Source: Acidimicrobiia bacterium (GTDB lineage Bacteria > Actinomycetota > Acidimicrobiia > IMCC26256 > JAENVU01). Taken from it: a stretch of DNA of 35,415 nucleotides. Shown here one piece after another: positions 6,678 through 16,246 of this stretch. The stretch lies in the NCBI GenBank assembly GCA_025361725.1, contig JANYJV010000030.1, positions 1 through 35,415 on the forward strand. Reading direction: 5' to 3'. How positions within the stretch are numbered: position 1 is the first letter of the stretch; each line of letters opens with the position of its first letter. Both the position numbers and the translations under genes were made by a program. The notes beneath the pieces were generated by a model. The model ran no database searches. It was not told the origin of the DNA and saw only the letters and a program-made list of their open reading frames with translations.

Positions 6678-8695
6678 GCGCCGACGACCGCTCGGGATCG
6701 AGCAGATCTGATCGGGTTCGACCGAGAGCGTCCGGATCGACGACGCGCGTGACGGCACCGCCCCCGCGTCGAATCCGTTCCGGTCAGCGCGTGGCCGGTC
6801 ACACTGCCGTCCGTCAGCCCCCGGGCCACCTCGGGACGCCCGTGCGGAAACCGCCTGCCGCTCGGACCATCTCGAAACCACCGGCGCCGCGCCGAGCGCC
6901 CGCTCGGAAACTCGGTGTCGTTTCTGCGCCGACGAATCCGGCGCGCCGGCTGACCGTGATGCTCGTCGTGATGGTGGTTGCCCTCACCGCCATCACCGCA
7001 AAGTTGGTGGACATCCAGGTCGTCAGCCGGGACCGCTTCGAGGCGCTGGCGCGTCAGCAGACCATCCGGCGCGTGGTACTGCCGGCGACCCGAGGATCCA
7101 TCTTCGACCGGTCCGGTCGCGATCTGGCGATCTCGGTTCCCCGACCGACCATCTACGCCGACCCATCGCGGTTGCAGTCGCCGAAAGTTCGGCAACGGGT
7201 CGCCGAGAAGCTCGCGCCGGTCCTGAACCTTCCGGTGCCCGAACTCATCGCAACGTTGACGAAGCCGAAGAAGACGCAGTTCGTCTACCTCGCCCAGCAG
7301 GTGTCGGCTCGGTTGGCGCGCCAGGTTGCCCGCTTGGGGCTGCCGGGTGTCGGCCAGGTCGCCGACTCGAAGCGCATCATGCCGGCCGGGTCGCTTGCAG
7401 CACCGGTCATCGGGACAGCGGGGAAATACGACAACGGCGTGTCCGGGGTCGAGATCCAGTACGACGATATTCTGAAGGGGTCGGCGGGTTCGCTGGCGTA
7501 CGAACGTGATCCGAGCGGTCGCGAAATCCCTGCGACCAACCGCCGCGAGGTTGCGGCCAAGCGCGGGAGCGATCTCGTCCTCACGGTGGACCAGTCGCTG
7601 CAGTATCTCGTGGAGCAACAACTGACCGCGAAGGTACAAGAAGTCAATGCGCGCGGCGGGATGGCCGCCATCGTCGAGGTGAAGACCGGCAACGTCCTGG
7701 CCATGGCCAACGTCGACGGCCCCGTGGGCACTGTGCCCGCCCGCCCGGCGCGACCGGGCGCACCGAACCGGTTGGTCACCGACGCCTACGAACCCGGCTC
7801 GACCGCCAAGGTCGCCACCATTGCGAGCGCCCTCGAAGCGGGAAAGATCACCCTCGACACCCGGTTCTCGGTACCGGCGTCGATCACGATCGCCGGGAAA
7901 GAGTTTCCCGACGACGAAGCGCACAGCACGGGCGACTGGACCGTGCGCGAGATCTTGGCCAAGTCGTCCAACGTCGGAACGATCAAGATCGCCGCACTTG
8001 TCGGTCGGATTGGGCTGGATCGAATGATGCGCCAGTTCGGGTTCGGTGCCCGGACCGCGCTGTCGTTCCCCAACGAACAGTTCGGTGCGATGCAGCCGCC
8101 GACCACCGCCGACCCGTCGATCATGGGCAGCATGCCGATCGGCTACGGCATCTCGACCACGGCGATGCAGACGCTCGGCGTATTCACGACCGTTGCCAAC
8201 GGCGGAATGAGACGACCCGCGCGCCTGGTCGCGGCGACCATCGACTCGAACGGCGTGCGCCACGCGGCTCCGCCGTCGCGCACCTCGCCGCCGCGCCGGG
8301 TGATCTCGGCCAAGACGGCCGCCGAACTCAACGAGCTGTTGCGCGGCGTGGTTGCCACCGGCACCGGGGTCAAGGCCGCGATCCCGGGCTACACGGTGGC
8401 AGGGAAGACGGGCACCGCTCGGAAGCCGCCGTACTTGTTCCCGTACCGCTATGTCGCGAGCTTCGGCGGGTTCGCGCCGGCCGAGGCGCCTCGCCTCGCT
8501 GCGGTCGTGGTGCTCGACGAGCCGACCGGCCAAATCTACGGTGGTGCGGTCGCCGCCCCCGTGTTCTCGACGATCATGCAGGCCGCGTTGCGGTTGCTTC
8601 ACGTCGCCCCGACGAACCCGGTCGGCGATGACGCCGGCCGATCGAACCAGGTCACGCTCCCGCAAGCCGGTAGCGTGGCGAATCCCGTCCGATAA
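6674..8695 (+). CDS. ftsI: Class B penicillin-binding protein, septal transpeptidase FtsI/PBP3
   Basis: 673 aa from ATG 6674. It has an unusually long basic, Pro/Arg-rich cytoplasmic tail of about 95 residues, then a transmembrane helix (LTVMLVVMVVALTAITAKLV). The dimerisation domain follows, with RRVVLPATRGSIFDRSGRDL. The transpeptidase domain has all three catalytic motifs: STAK with nucleophile Ser376 and Lys379, SSN at 431-433, and KTG at 578-580. No PASTA repeats are present at the C-terminus. FtsI crosslinks septal peptidoglycan with FtsW and is the beta-lactam target. An earlier in-frame ATG exists at 6476, but it lies inside ftsL and has no better support. Confidence 0.94.
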   Translation: MSADDRSGSSRSDRVRPRASGSTTRVTAPPPRRIRSGQRVAGHTAVRQPPGHLGTPVRKPPAARTISKPPAPRRAPARKLGVVSAPTNPARRLTVMLVVMVVALTAITAKLVDIQVVSRDRFEALARQQTIRRVVLPATRGSIFDRSGRDLAISVPRPTIYADPSRLQSPKVRQRVAEKLAPVLNLPVPELIATLTKPKKTQFVYLAQQVSARLARQVARLGLPGVGQVADSKRIMPAGSLAAPVIGTAGKYDNGVSGVEIQYDDILKGSAGSLAYERDPSGREIPATNRREVAAKRGSDLVLTVDQSLQYLVEQQLTAKVQEVNARGGMAAIVEVKTGNVLAMANVDGPVGTVPARPARPGAPNRLVTDAYEPGSTAKVATIASALEAGKITLDTRFSVPASITIAGKEFPDDEAHSTGDWTVREILAKSSNVGTIKIAALVGRIGLDRMMRQFGFGARTALSFPNEQFGAMQPPTTADPSIMGSMPIGYGISTTAMQTLGVFTTVANGGMRRPARLVAATIDSNGVRHAAPPSRTSPPRRVISAKTAAELNELLRGVVATGTGVKAAIPGYTVAGKTGTARKPPYLFPYRYVASFGGFAPAEAPRLAAVVVLDEPTGQIYGGAVAAPVFSTIMQAALRLLHVAPTNPVGDDAGRSNQVTLPQAGSVANPVR

Positions 8696-8709
8696 GGGAG
8701 AGTGGAACC

Positions 8710-10188
8710 GTGCGTTTGCACGATCTCCTGGGCGCGATCGATGTGCTCGAAGTGTTTCATGACTCGCCCGTCGACGTGTCCGATGTGACCCACGACAGCC
8801 GTACCGTTCGTCCCGGCGCGCTTTTTTGCTGCATCCCGGGCGTGTACCGCGACGGGCATGACTTTGCCGCGCAGGCCGTCGACGACGGTGCCGTGGCGCT
8901 GCTCGTCGAACGCAAACTCGCGGTCGCAACGCCGCAGGCCCGCGTGCAGTCGGTGCGGGCGGCGGCGGGGCCGATTGCCGCGCGCGTCCACGGGGATCCG
9001 TCGCACCAACGACCGGTGCTCGGCGTCACGGGGACGAACGGCAAGACCACCACGACGTTCTTGCTCGAAGCGATCTTCACCGAGGCCGGTCGCCACCCCG
9101 CGCTCGTCGGCACTGCGGGAGTGCGTTGCGACGGTGCGTCCATCGGCGCCGCACGGTTCACGACCCCGGAGGCTCCGGACCTGCAACGGACGCTCGCCGA
9201 ACTTCTCGCCCGTGGCGCGGACGTCGTTGCAATGGAAGTGAGTTCGCACGCGCTCGCCGAACGACGGGTTGACGGCACGCGGTTCGCGGCGGTCGGGTAC
9301 ACGAACCTCGCGCACGAGCACCTCGACTATCACGGCACCATCGAGGAGTACTTCGAGGCCAAGGCTCGCTTGTTCACCGCACAGTTTGCTTCGACCGCGG
9401 TGATCAACATCGACGACGAACGAGGCAGCACGCTGGTCGCTCGGGCCGAGTCCGACGGACTCGACGTGGTGTCGTACGGAATCGATGCGGGCGTCCGAGG
9501 CGCGGGCGCGCGAGTGACGGGTGCGGACCTGCAACCGGATACGACGGGTACGCGCTTTCGATTGGAAGTTGACGGTGCGACGGCCGAACTCCGACTCCCG
9601 ATCGCCGGACGCTTCAACGTTGCCAACGCGCTGGCCGCTTCCGGGCTCGCCCATGCGATCGGCGTCGGCCTCGACGTCATCGCCGCCGGACTCTCCAACG
9701 CACCTGGTGTGCCCGGACGGTTTGAATCCGTGGGTTCGGGCGCTCCCGTGAGGGTCGTGGTCGACTACGCCCATACGCCCGCCGGTATCACCACCGTGCT
9801 CGCCGCGGCGCGGTCGTTGAGCAACGGCCGCATCATCGCGGTGTTTGGTTGCGGTGGCGATCGCGACACGGGAAAGCGTGCGGGGATGGGTGCGGCTGCG
9901 GGTCAGGGGGCCGACGCCGTGGTGCTGACCAACGACAATCCCCGGTCCGAAGATCCGGCGACGATCGCGGCCGAGGCTGAAGTGGGACTGCAGTCAGTGG
10001 GTGCGGACTACACGATTGAGTTGGATCGCCGCCGAGCGATCCGCGCGGCAGTCGCGAGCGCGCGACCAGGCGACACGGTCGTCATCCTGGGGAAGGGCGC
10101 CGAGACGACGCAACACGTCGGCGAGACCCTGAAACCGTTCGACGACCGCCTGGTCGCAACCGAGGAACTGGCGGCGAGATGGAACTGA
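8710..10188 (+). CDS. murE: UDP-N-acetylmuramoyl-tripeptide synthetase MurE (meso-DAP type)
   Basis: 492 aa from GTG 8710, preceded by a GGGAGA-type site. Adds the third amino acid to UDP-MurNAc-L-Ala-D-Glu in the cytoplasm, using ATP. The ATP loop GVTGTNGKTTTT has Lys112. TTPEAPDLQ and the EVSSHAL stretch are substrate-binding signatures. The motif DNPR at 409-412 is the one found in enzymes that add meso-diaminopimelate; lysine-adding enzymes differ there. The organism therefore probably has a DAP-type wall. The carbamylated-lysine region (HGTIEEYFEAKARLF) is present. The last 10 bases overlap murF. Confidence 0.96.
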   Translation: MRLHDLLGAIDVLEVFHDSPVDVSDVTHDSRTVRPGALFCCIPGVYRDGHDFAAQAVDDGAVALLVERKLAVATPQARVQSVRAAAGPIAARVHGDPSHQRPVLGVTGTNGKTTTTFLLEAIFTEAGRHPALVGTAGVRCDGASIGAARFTTPEAPDLQRTLAELLARGADVVAMEVSSHALAERRVDGTRFAAVGYTNLAHEHLDYHGTIEEYFEAKARLFTAQFASTAVINIDDERGSTLVARAESDGLDVVSYGIDAGVRGAGARVTGADLQPDTTGTRFRLEVDGATAELRLPIAGRFNVANALAASGLAHAIGVGLDVIAAGLSNAPGVPGRFESVGSGAPVRVVVDYAHTPAGITTVLAAARSLSNGRIIAVFGCGGDRDTGKRAGMGAAAGQGADAVVLTNDNPRSEDPATIAAEAEVGLQSVGADYTIELDRRRAIRAAVASARPGDTVVILGKGAETTQHVGETLKPFDDRLVATEELAARWN

Positions 10189-11570
10189 CTCCCGCGTGGG
10201 TGGCCGCGCAGACCGGCGGCCGAGTTGGTCCGGGTGTGGTTGGAGTGGTGCGCGGCGACGGCGTTGCGTTCGATTCGCGCACGGTCGAACCCGGCCAGGT
10301 CTTCGTGGCGTTGCGAGACGCGCGGGATGGCCACGAGTTCGTCGCCGACGCGCTCGAGCGTGGTGCCGCGTTCGCCATCGTGGAGCGTCCGGTTCGCGCG
10401 GCGAACGGTACGGATCTGCCGTGCGTGGAGGTCGCCGATACCCACGTCGCCCTGAGCACGCTGGGCCGCGCCGCCCGTGCCCGCCTGCGTGCCCAGGTGG
10501 TGGGCATCACGGGGTCGGTGGGCAAGACGTCGACCAAGGATCTCGCGGCCGCCGCGCTGGCGTCCCGTTGGCGCACGCATGCGGCACCCGCTTCGTTCAA
10601 CAACGAGATCGGTGTGCCGTTCACGCTGCTCGGTGCGCCCGAAGCCGCCGAGACCGTGGTCATCGAGATGGGAGCCCGGTTCGCGGGCAACATCGCCGCG
10701 TTGTGCCGGATCGCCGAACCGACGATCGGGGTCATCACGAATATCGGGTTGGCCCACGCTGAGCATCTCGGCGGGCCGGACGGCGTCGCGAGAGTGAAAG
10801 GCGAGCTGCTCGAAGCGCTCCCCACTGACGGCCTGGCCGTGGTTTCCTCCTCGTGTGCGGCGACGGCCGGAGAGCTCGCGCGGAGTCGCGCCGCGATCGT
10901 CACGGTCGGGATCGATCGTCACGCGTTGGTGCGAGTGAGCGACGTGCAGGTCGGCCCGGACCTGCGGGCGAGCTTTCGCCTGGACTCCCCGTGGGGGGCG
11001 GGCACCGTGACGCTCGCGATCCGCGGCGCGCATCAGGTCGTCAACGCGGCTCAGGCGGCATCGGTCGCCATGCATCTCGGGGCCGAGAGAGAAGCGGTGT
11101 TCGCGGCGTTGGCATCGGCGACGTCGACCGGTTGGCGCATGCAACTGCGCGAGAGCCCGGCGGGGATCGTCGTGCTGAATGACTCCTACAACGCCTCCCC
11201 GGCGGCGATGATCGCGGCGATCGAATCGTTGGTGCAGCTGCGGGCGGCGGGTCGGCGCGTCGCCGTACTCGGTGAAATGCGCGAACTCGGCGACTGGAGC
11301 GAATCCGAACACGCGCGCGTCGGCCGTGCGCTGAGTCGCGCCGGGATCGACGCGCTGATCGCCGTCGGTGCGGCGACCAACGCTCTGGTCGATGCGGCTC
11401 GCGAACTCGCGCCCACGATGGAGATCCAGTCCGTCGTCGACGCGGACGCTGCGCGCGACGCGGCACGCGAGATGGTGCGGCCGGGCGACGCGGTCTTGGT
11501 CAAGGCCAGTCGGGCGGTCGGTCTGGAGATCGTGGCCGAAGGCCTGTTGCGCGCGGAGCCCGTCGCATGA
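10179..11570 (+). CDS. murF: UDP-N-acetylmuramoyl-tripeptide-D-alanyl-D-alanine ligase MurF
   Basis: 463 aa from ATG 10179, inside the 3' end of murE. Completes the cytoplasmic pentapeptide by adding D-Ala-D-Ala with ATP. The N-terminal domain has FDSRTVEPGQVFVALRD, the ATP loop is GITGSVGKTSTKD with Lys116, and FNNEIGVPFTLL and NIGLAHAEHLGG follow. The C-terminal domain has LNDSYNASPAAM and AVLGEMRELGDWSE. All are typical MurF blocks at normal length. The stop overlaps mraY as ATGA. No D-Ala-D-Ala ligase gene is present in the window. Confidence 0.96.
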   Translation: MELTPAWVAAQTGGRVGPGVVGVVRGDGVAFDSRTVEPGQVFVALRDARDGHEFVADALERGAAFAIVERPVRAANGTDLPCVEVADTHVALSTLGRAARARLRAQVVGITGSVGKTSTKDLAAAALASRWRTHAAPASFNNEIGVPFTLLGAPEAAETVVIEMGARFAGNIAALCRIAEPTIGVITNIGLAHAEHLGGPDGVARVKGELLEALPTDGLAVVSSSCAATAGELARSRAAIVTVGIDRHALVRVSDVQVGPDLRASFRLDSPWGAGTVTLAIRGAHQVVNAAQAASVAMHLGAEREAVFAALASATSTGWRMQLRESPAGIVVLNDSYNASPAAMIAAIESLVQLRAAGRRVAVLGEMRELGDWSESEHARVGRALSRAGIDALIAVGAATNALVDAARELAPTMEIQSVVDADAARDAAREMVRPGDAVLVKASRAVGLEIVAEGLLRAEPVA

Positions 11571-12637
11571 TCGCCGTCCTCATCGCCGTGGCCATGGCCT
11601 TCGTGGTTGCGGTGCTCGGCACTCCATTCCTGATCCGCTACCTCGAACGTCACGGCATTGGGGCCCAGATTCGCGACGACGGCCCGGTGACCCACCCGCA
11701 CGTCGCCAAGGCGGGCACGCCCACCATGGGTGGGGTGGCGATCGTGGGTGCGGCCTTCGTCGGATATCTCGTCGCGCACATCAACTCGGAAGCGATCAAG
11801 TTCGCCGATACCGCAATTGCCTTATGGGTCCTGATTCTTGGGCTGTTCGCCGTCGGGTTCGTCGACGACTACCTCGGGGTTCGGAAGGCTCGCAATCTGG
11901 GGTTGCGCAAACGAGGGAAGACCGTCGGGCTCGTGCTTGTCGCGGGGGTGTTTGCCGGGATCAGTCTTCAGGTCGTCCAAGTGTCCACCAACTTGTCCTT
12001 CACGCGCGCGATCGGAGGCTCGGACCTCGGCACCATCGGGTGGGTGCTCTGGTCCGTTGCGGTCGTCTACGCGATGACCAATGCGGTGAACATCACCGAT
12101 GGGCTCGACGGCCTCGTGGCCGGCTCCAGCGCGCTCGTGTTCGCGGCGTTCGTCGTCATCTCGTTCACCCAGTTCCGCCATCCCTCGGCCTATCACTTGC
12201 GTGACGCGATCACACCCGCGCTCAGGGCCGGTTCGATCGACGTGACCGTCGTCGCCGCGGCGCTCATGGGCGCGTGTGTGGGCTTCCTCTGGTGGAGCGC
12301 GCCGCCGGCGCGAGTGTTCATGGGCGACACCGGTGCGCTCGCGCTCGGTGGAGCGATGGCCGGCATGGGACTGCTCACCAACACTGCGTTGCTCCTGCCG
12401 ATCATCGGCGGGCTGTACGTGCTCGAGACGGCCAGCGTGATCGCGCAGGTCATCTCGTTCCGAGGGTTCGGACGCCGGATCTTGCGCATGTCACCGATCC
12501 ACCATCACTTCGAGCTGCTGGGCTGGCCCGAGTCCACCATCATCGTGCGGTTCTGGATCCTCGCCGGGTTGGCGATGGCCCTCGGGCTCGGTCTCTTCTA
12601 CGCGGACTTCCTGAGCATCCCCGGGGTCGGCGGATAG
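11567..12637 (+). CDS. mraY: Phospho-N-acetylmuramoyl-pentapeptide transferase MraY
   Basis: 356 aa, polytopic membrane protein (about ten hydrophobic helices by eye). Transfers phospho-MurNAc-pentapeptide to undecaprenyl phosphate to make lipid I at the inner face of the membrane. Family signatures visible are THPHVAKAGTPTMGG near the N-terminus, VGFVDDYLG with the catalytic/Mg Asp pair, NAVNITDGLDGLVAG, FMGDTGALALGG, and the HHHFELLGWPE loop near the C-terminus. The start is ATG 11567 in an ATGA overlap with murF. The stop TAG shares its last base with the GTG of murD. Confidence 0.97.
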   Translation: MIAVLIAVAMAFVVAVLGTPFLIRYLERHGIGAQIRDDGPVTHPHVAKAGTPTMGGVAIVGAAFVGYLVAHINSEAIKFADTAIALWVLILGLFAVGFVDDYLGVRKARNLGLRKRGKTVGLVLVAGVFAGISLQVVQVSTNLSFTRAIGGSDLGTIGWVLWSVAVVYAMTNAVNITDGLDGLVAGSSALVFAAFVVISFTQFRHPSAYHLRDAITPALRAGSIDVTVVAAALMGACVGFLWWSAPPARVFMGDTGALALGGAMAGMGLLTNTALLLPIIGGLYVLETASVIAQVISFRGFGRRILRMSPIHHHFELLGWPESTIIVRFWILAGLAMALGLGLFYADFLSIPGVGG

Positions 12638-13977
12638 TGCGGGCGCTGGTCATCGGTCTGCGCGCGACGGGTGCGGTCGTCGCGTCCTGGTGTCGCGCGC
12701 GCGGCGACGACGTGACCGTCGTCGAAGAGCGGCCCGGTCAGCCCGAGTACGTGACCCGCAAGGCCGCGTGTGAAGCGCGCGGTATTCGCGTCGTCGAAGG
12801 GCAGCCGGATTGGTTCGCGCTCGTCGCCGATGCGGACCTGGTGGTGCCGAGTCCCGGTGTCCGACCTGACCATCCGGTAATGGTCGCGGCAGTTGCGGCG
12901 GGGGTGCCGATTCGGGGTGACCTCGATCTCGCAGTCGAGGCGGCGCGGGTACCGGTTGTCGTCGTCACCGGCACCAACGGGAAGTCGACGGTCACCACGC
13001 TGATCAGCGCCATGCTCGAAGCGTCGGGCCGGCGCGCGCCGGCCGTCGGCAACATCGGCCGGGTCGCGCTCGAGGTGGTGGCCGACGATGTCGACGCGCT
13101 GGTGATCGAAGCCTCGTCGTTCCAACTTCACACGGTGACCGAGACGTTCTCGCCTGCGGTTGCGGTCGTCTTGAACGTGGCCGAAGACCATCTCGACTGG
13201 CATGGGTCGTTCACCGCGTACGCCGCCGCGAAGGCGAACGCCTTCCGCTTTCAGGGCCCGCACGGTGCCGTGGTCTGGAACCAAGATGATCCCGCTGTTG
13301 CCGAGCTCATCCTCACCGCAACCGGTTCCAAGATCGGCTTCACCGTTGCTGATCCGGGTGTCGGCGCCGTGGGGTGGCGGGACGACGCGCTCATCGACGC
13401 GGCCGGACGCGTCCTCGGCACCTGGGAGGGGCGCGGGTTCGCACCGCACGAGCGCGCGAACATCGCGGCCGCGACAGCCGCGGCTGCGATCATGGGCGCG
13501 ACGGAGCGCGGAATCGTGAGCGCGGTCACCGGCTTTCAGAGGCTCCACCATCGCACCGAGCTGGTCGGTAAGGCTGGAGAGGTGGAGTACGTCGACGATT
13601 CGAAAGCCACGAACCCCCACGCCACCGTCGCTGCGGTCCGCGGGTATCCCAGTGTGGTGCTGCTCGCCGGCGGCGACAGCAAAGGCGCGGATCTCGGCGC
13701 GCTCGGCGCGGTGACGGACCGACTCCGCCGGGTGATTGCGATCGGCGACACGCCGGAGGAGATCGAGGAAGTCTTCGCCGGGAAAGTCGGCGTGACGCGG
13801 GCGGCGTCGATGTGTGACGCAGTCCGTTCGGCGGCAGAGGCTGCCAAGCCGGGGGATGTCGTCTTGCTCTCGCCGGCGTGCGCGTCGTTCGACTGGTACT
13901 CGAGTTACGCCGAGCGGGGCGACGACTTTCGCACCGAAGTCGAGGCGCTCATCGGAACCAACGAGGCCACCGGATGA
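12637..13977 (+). CDS. murD: UDP-N-acetylmuramoylalanine-D-glutamate ligase MurD
   Basis: 446 aa from GTG 12637, overlapping the mraY stop by one base (TAGTG); the frame runs further upstream but only inside mraY. Adds D-Glu to UDP-MurNAc-L-Ala. The N-terminus has a Rossmann-like GLRATGAVVASW, in place of the usual GxGxSG pattern. The ATP loop VVVTGTNGKSTVTT has Lys116. EASSFQLHTV, NVAEDHLDWHGSF and the C-terminal DDSKATNPHA are MurD signatures. Neighbouring genes for MurF, MraY and FtsW support the call. Confidence 0.95.
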   Translation: MRALVIGLRATGAVVASWCRARGDDVTVVEERPGQPEYVTRKAACEARGIRVVEGQPDWFALVADADLVVPSPGVRPDHPVMVAAVAAGVPIRGDLDLAVEAARVPVVVVTGTNGKSTVTTLISAMLEASGRRAPAVGNIGRVALEVVADDVDALVIEASSFQLHTVTETFSPAVAVVLNVAEDHLDWHGSFTAYAAAKANAFRFQGPHGAVVWNQDDPAVAELILTATGSKIGFTVADPGVGAVGWRDDALIDAAGRVLGTWEGRGFAPHERANIAAATAAAAIMGATERGIVSAVTGFQRLHHRTELVGKAGEVEYVDDSKATNPHATVAAVRGYPSVVLLAGGDSKGADLGALGAVTDRLRRVIAIGDTPEEIEEVFAGKVGVTRAASMCDAVRSAAEAAKPGDVVLLSPACASFDWYSSYAERGDDFRTEVEALIGTNEATG

Positions 13978-15143
13978 CCTCGACGACCGCGGTGCCGTCC
14001 GCGCCCCGATGGGTCTCGCGACTGCGATCCTGGTGGGCGCAATCGGAGAGCACGCGCACCCCGAACTCGGTGTTGCTGGTCCTCGGCATCGTGATCCTGA
14101 ACATCGTCGGCCTCGTGATGGTCCTCTCCGCCTCGTCGGTCCGGTCCATCGACGACAAGGGGAGCCCCTGGTGGTTCTTCGAGCGGCAGCTGATGTGGAC
14201 AGCCGTGGCATCGGTGGGGTTCCTTGTCGCGTCACGCATCGACTACCGGATGTGGCGACGCTGGGTGCTGCCCCTGTTGATCGGCTCGTTCGGCTTGTTG
14301 TTCGTCGTCCTGATACCCGGTGTGGGCATCAAGGTCGACGGTGCGCGCCGGTGGCTCGGGTTCGGGCAGTTCCGACTCCAGCCGTCCGAAATCGCCAAAC
14401 TCGCATTGTTGATGTTCACCGCCGACGTGTTGACTCGCCGGGAAAACGTGGTCGCGGACTGGAGACAGTCGTTGCGACCCATCGTGCTGGTACTGGCGTG
14501 TGTCGCGATACTGATGATGGCCGAACCGGACCTGGCTTCGCTCATGGTGATCGCGGTGATGGTCGTGGCCACGCTGGTCGTCGGGGGCATACGCGGGCGT
14601 CATCTGGGTGTGCTCGGCGCGACCGGGGCCGCACTGGTGACGGTGGCGGCCACTGCGGTCTCGTGGCGCCGGGCCCGCATGCTCTCCTTCCTCGACCCCT
14701 TTGCCGACCGTGCGAACACCGGCTATCAGGTCGTGCAATCGCTGATCGCGACGGGCAGTGGCGGCTGGACCGGGGTGGGGCTCGGTGCCGGGCGGGCCAA
14801 GTGGCAGTTCTTACCCGCCGCGCACACCGACTTCATCTTCGCGGTGATCGGCGAAGAACTGGGACTCCTCGGGTGCGCGCTCGTCGTCGGCTTGTTCGCA
14901 CTGATCGCGGTGATCGGCATCCGCACCGCGGCGCGCGCCCCCGATCGATTCGGCACCCTCCTGGCCGCCGGCGCAACCGCTTGGATTGTCGGCCAGGCGG
15001 TGCTCAACCTCGGCGCGGTCGTTGGTCTGTTGCCGGTGACGGGGGTTCCGTTGCCGTTCGTGTCGTTCGGCGGCACCGCGCTGATCTCGACGATGGTGGG
15101 CGCGGGAATTCTCGTGAATGTTGCGCGCCAAGGACGGTCGTGA
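13974..15143 (+). CDS. ftsW: SEDS family lipid II polymerase FtsW
   Basis: 389 aa from ATG 13974, in an ATGA overlap with murD; roughly ten transmembrane helices follow a 35-residue cytoplasmic N-terminus. FtsW is the glycosyltransferase that polymerises lipid II at the septum with FtsI. SEDS signatures are visible: RWLGFGQFRLQPSEIAKLAL, MAEPDLASLMVI, LPAAHTDFIFAVIGEELGLLG, and VTGVPLPFVSFGGTALIST near the end. Context (murD before, murG after, ftsI in the same operon) favours FtsW over RodA. The stop overlaps the murG start as GTGA. Confidence 0.95.
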   Translation: MTSTTAVPSAPRWVSRLRSWWAQSESTRTPNSVLLVLGIVILNIVGLVMVLSASSVRSIDDKGSPWWFFERQLMWTAVASVGFLVASRIDYRMWRRWVLPLLIGSFGLLFVVLIPGVGIKVDGARRWLGFGQFRLQPSEIAKLALLMFTADVLTRRENVVADWRQSLRPIVLVLACVAILMMAEPDLASLMVIAVMVVATLVVGGIRGRHLGVLGATGAALVTVAATAVSWRRARMLSFLDPFADRANTGYQVVQSLIATGSGGWTGVGLGAGRAKWQFLPAAHTDFIFAVIGEELGLLGCALVVGLFALIAVIGIRTAARAPDRFGTLLAAGATAWIVGQAVLNLGAVVGLLPVTGVPLPFVSFGGTALISTMVGAGILVNVARQGRS

Positions 15144-16246
15144 CGACCGGCGACGTCTACGCCATCATCACCGGCGGCGGCACCGGTGGGCACGTGACTC
15201 CCGCCCTGGCGATCGCCGACGAACTCGTTGCGCTCGGCCACGCGCGGTCCTCGATCCGGTTCGTCGGTGCCGCCCGCGGCCTGGAGGCGACCGCAGTTCC
15301 GGCCGCAGGGTACGAGATCGAGTTGCTCGCCCTCGACGGCATTCAACGATCGCTCGCGCCGCGTGACATCGTGCGCTCGGTGCGCGCCGTCCTGAAATTT
15401 ACCGGCGCGTTCATCGCGTGTCTGCGTACGTTGGGGCAGTTGCGGCCGGCCGTGGTTGTGGGCGTCGGCGGGTACGCCTCGGCACCCGCAGTGCTCGCGG
15501 CGCGCGTGCGGCGAATTCCGACCCTGATCCACGAGCAGAATGCAGTGCCCGGACTGGTGAACCGCATCGCCGTACGGTTCGGCGCGCAACCGTTGGTGGC
15601 GTTCCCCGTCCCGCGTTGGCCGCACGCCACGGTGACGGGAAATCCCGTTCGGCGAGAGATTGCGGAGGTGGTGCGCCGACCGGTGTCACCGCCGCGCGTC
15701 TCAGTGGTGGGCGGGAGTCAAGGCGCCGGCCGCCTGAACGACGTCGCGTTGGGGCTTTACGACCGTTGGCGAGCGCGTGAAGATGTGTCTGTGCGCCACG
15801 TCGCCGGACCCAAGCACGTGGACGCGTGCCGGGATCGGCTCACGACGTTGCGCCGCGCCGAGGATCGCCTCGTCTATGAACTCGTCGACTTCGAACCCGA
15901 CATGGCCGCGCTGTACGCGTCGAGTTCGTTGCTGCTCGCTCGGGCCGGCGCCACGACCATTGCCGAGGCGGGTGCCGTCGGCATCGCCGCCGTCTTCGTG
16001 CCCTGGTCGGGCGCGGCGCAGGATCAACAAACCGCCAATGTGCGCACCGTCGTCGAACTCGGGGGTGCGCTCGCCGTCTCTGACGCGGACTGTGATGTTG
16101 CGCACGTCGAGCCGATCCTGTCGGAGCTGCTCGCGGACCCGGATCGGCTCGCCGTCATGGGTGCCGCGGCCCGGACTGGCGGCCACCCCGACGCAGCATC
16201 GGCGCTCGGCCGGATCATCGAAGGTGCGGCTCGTGTCGCGGCCTGA
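15140..16246 (+). CDS. murG: UDP-GlcNAc lipid I transferase MurG
   Basis: 368 aa from GTG 15140, overlapping the ftsW stop. Adds GlcNAc to lipid I to form lipid II at the inner face of the membrane (GT28 fold). The glycine-rich loop TGGGTGGHVTPALA is at residues 11-24. VGVGGYASAP, IHEQNAVPGLVNR and the second glycine loop VVGGSQGAGRLND follow, and ATTIAEAGAVG with PWSGAAQDQQT binds the donor sugar nucleotide. Length is normal. murC starts 14 bases before its stop. Confidence 0.96.
   Translation: MTTGDVYAIITGGGTGGHVTPALAIADELVALGHARSSIRFVGAARGLEATAVPAAGYEIELLALDGIQRSLAPRDIVRSVRAVLKFTGAFIACLRTLGQLRPAVVVGVGGYASAPAVLAARVRRIPTLIHEQNAVPGLVNRIAVRFGAQPLVAFPVPRWPHATVTGNPVRREIAEVVRRPVSPPRVSVVGGSQGAGRLNDVALGLYDRWRAREDVSVRHVAGPKHVDACRDRLTTLRRAEDRLVYELVDFEPDMAALYASSSLLLARAGATTIAEAGAVGIAAVFVPWSGAAQDQQTANVRTVVELGGALAVSDADCDVAHVEPILSELLADPDRLAVMGAAARTGGHPDAASALGRIIEGAARVAA

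Noticed and set aside
6515-8929. 804-codon minus-strand frame opposite ftsI
   Set aside because: Antisense shadow of a high-GC gene; Arg/Gly/His-rich with no domain, while the plus strand has all FtsI motifs.
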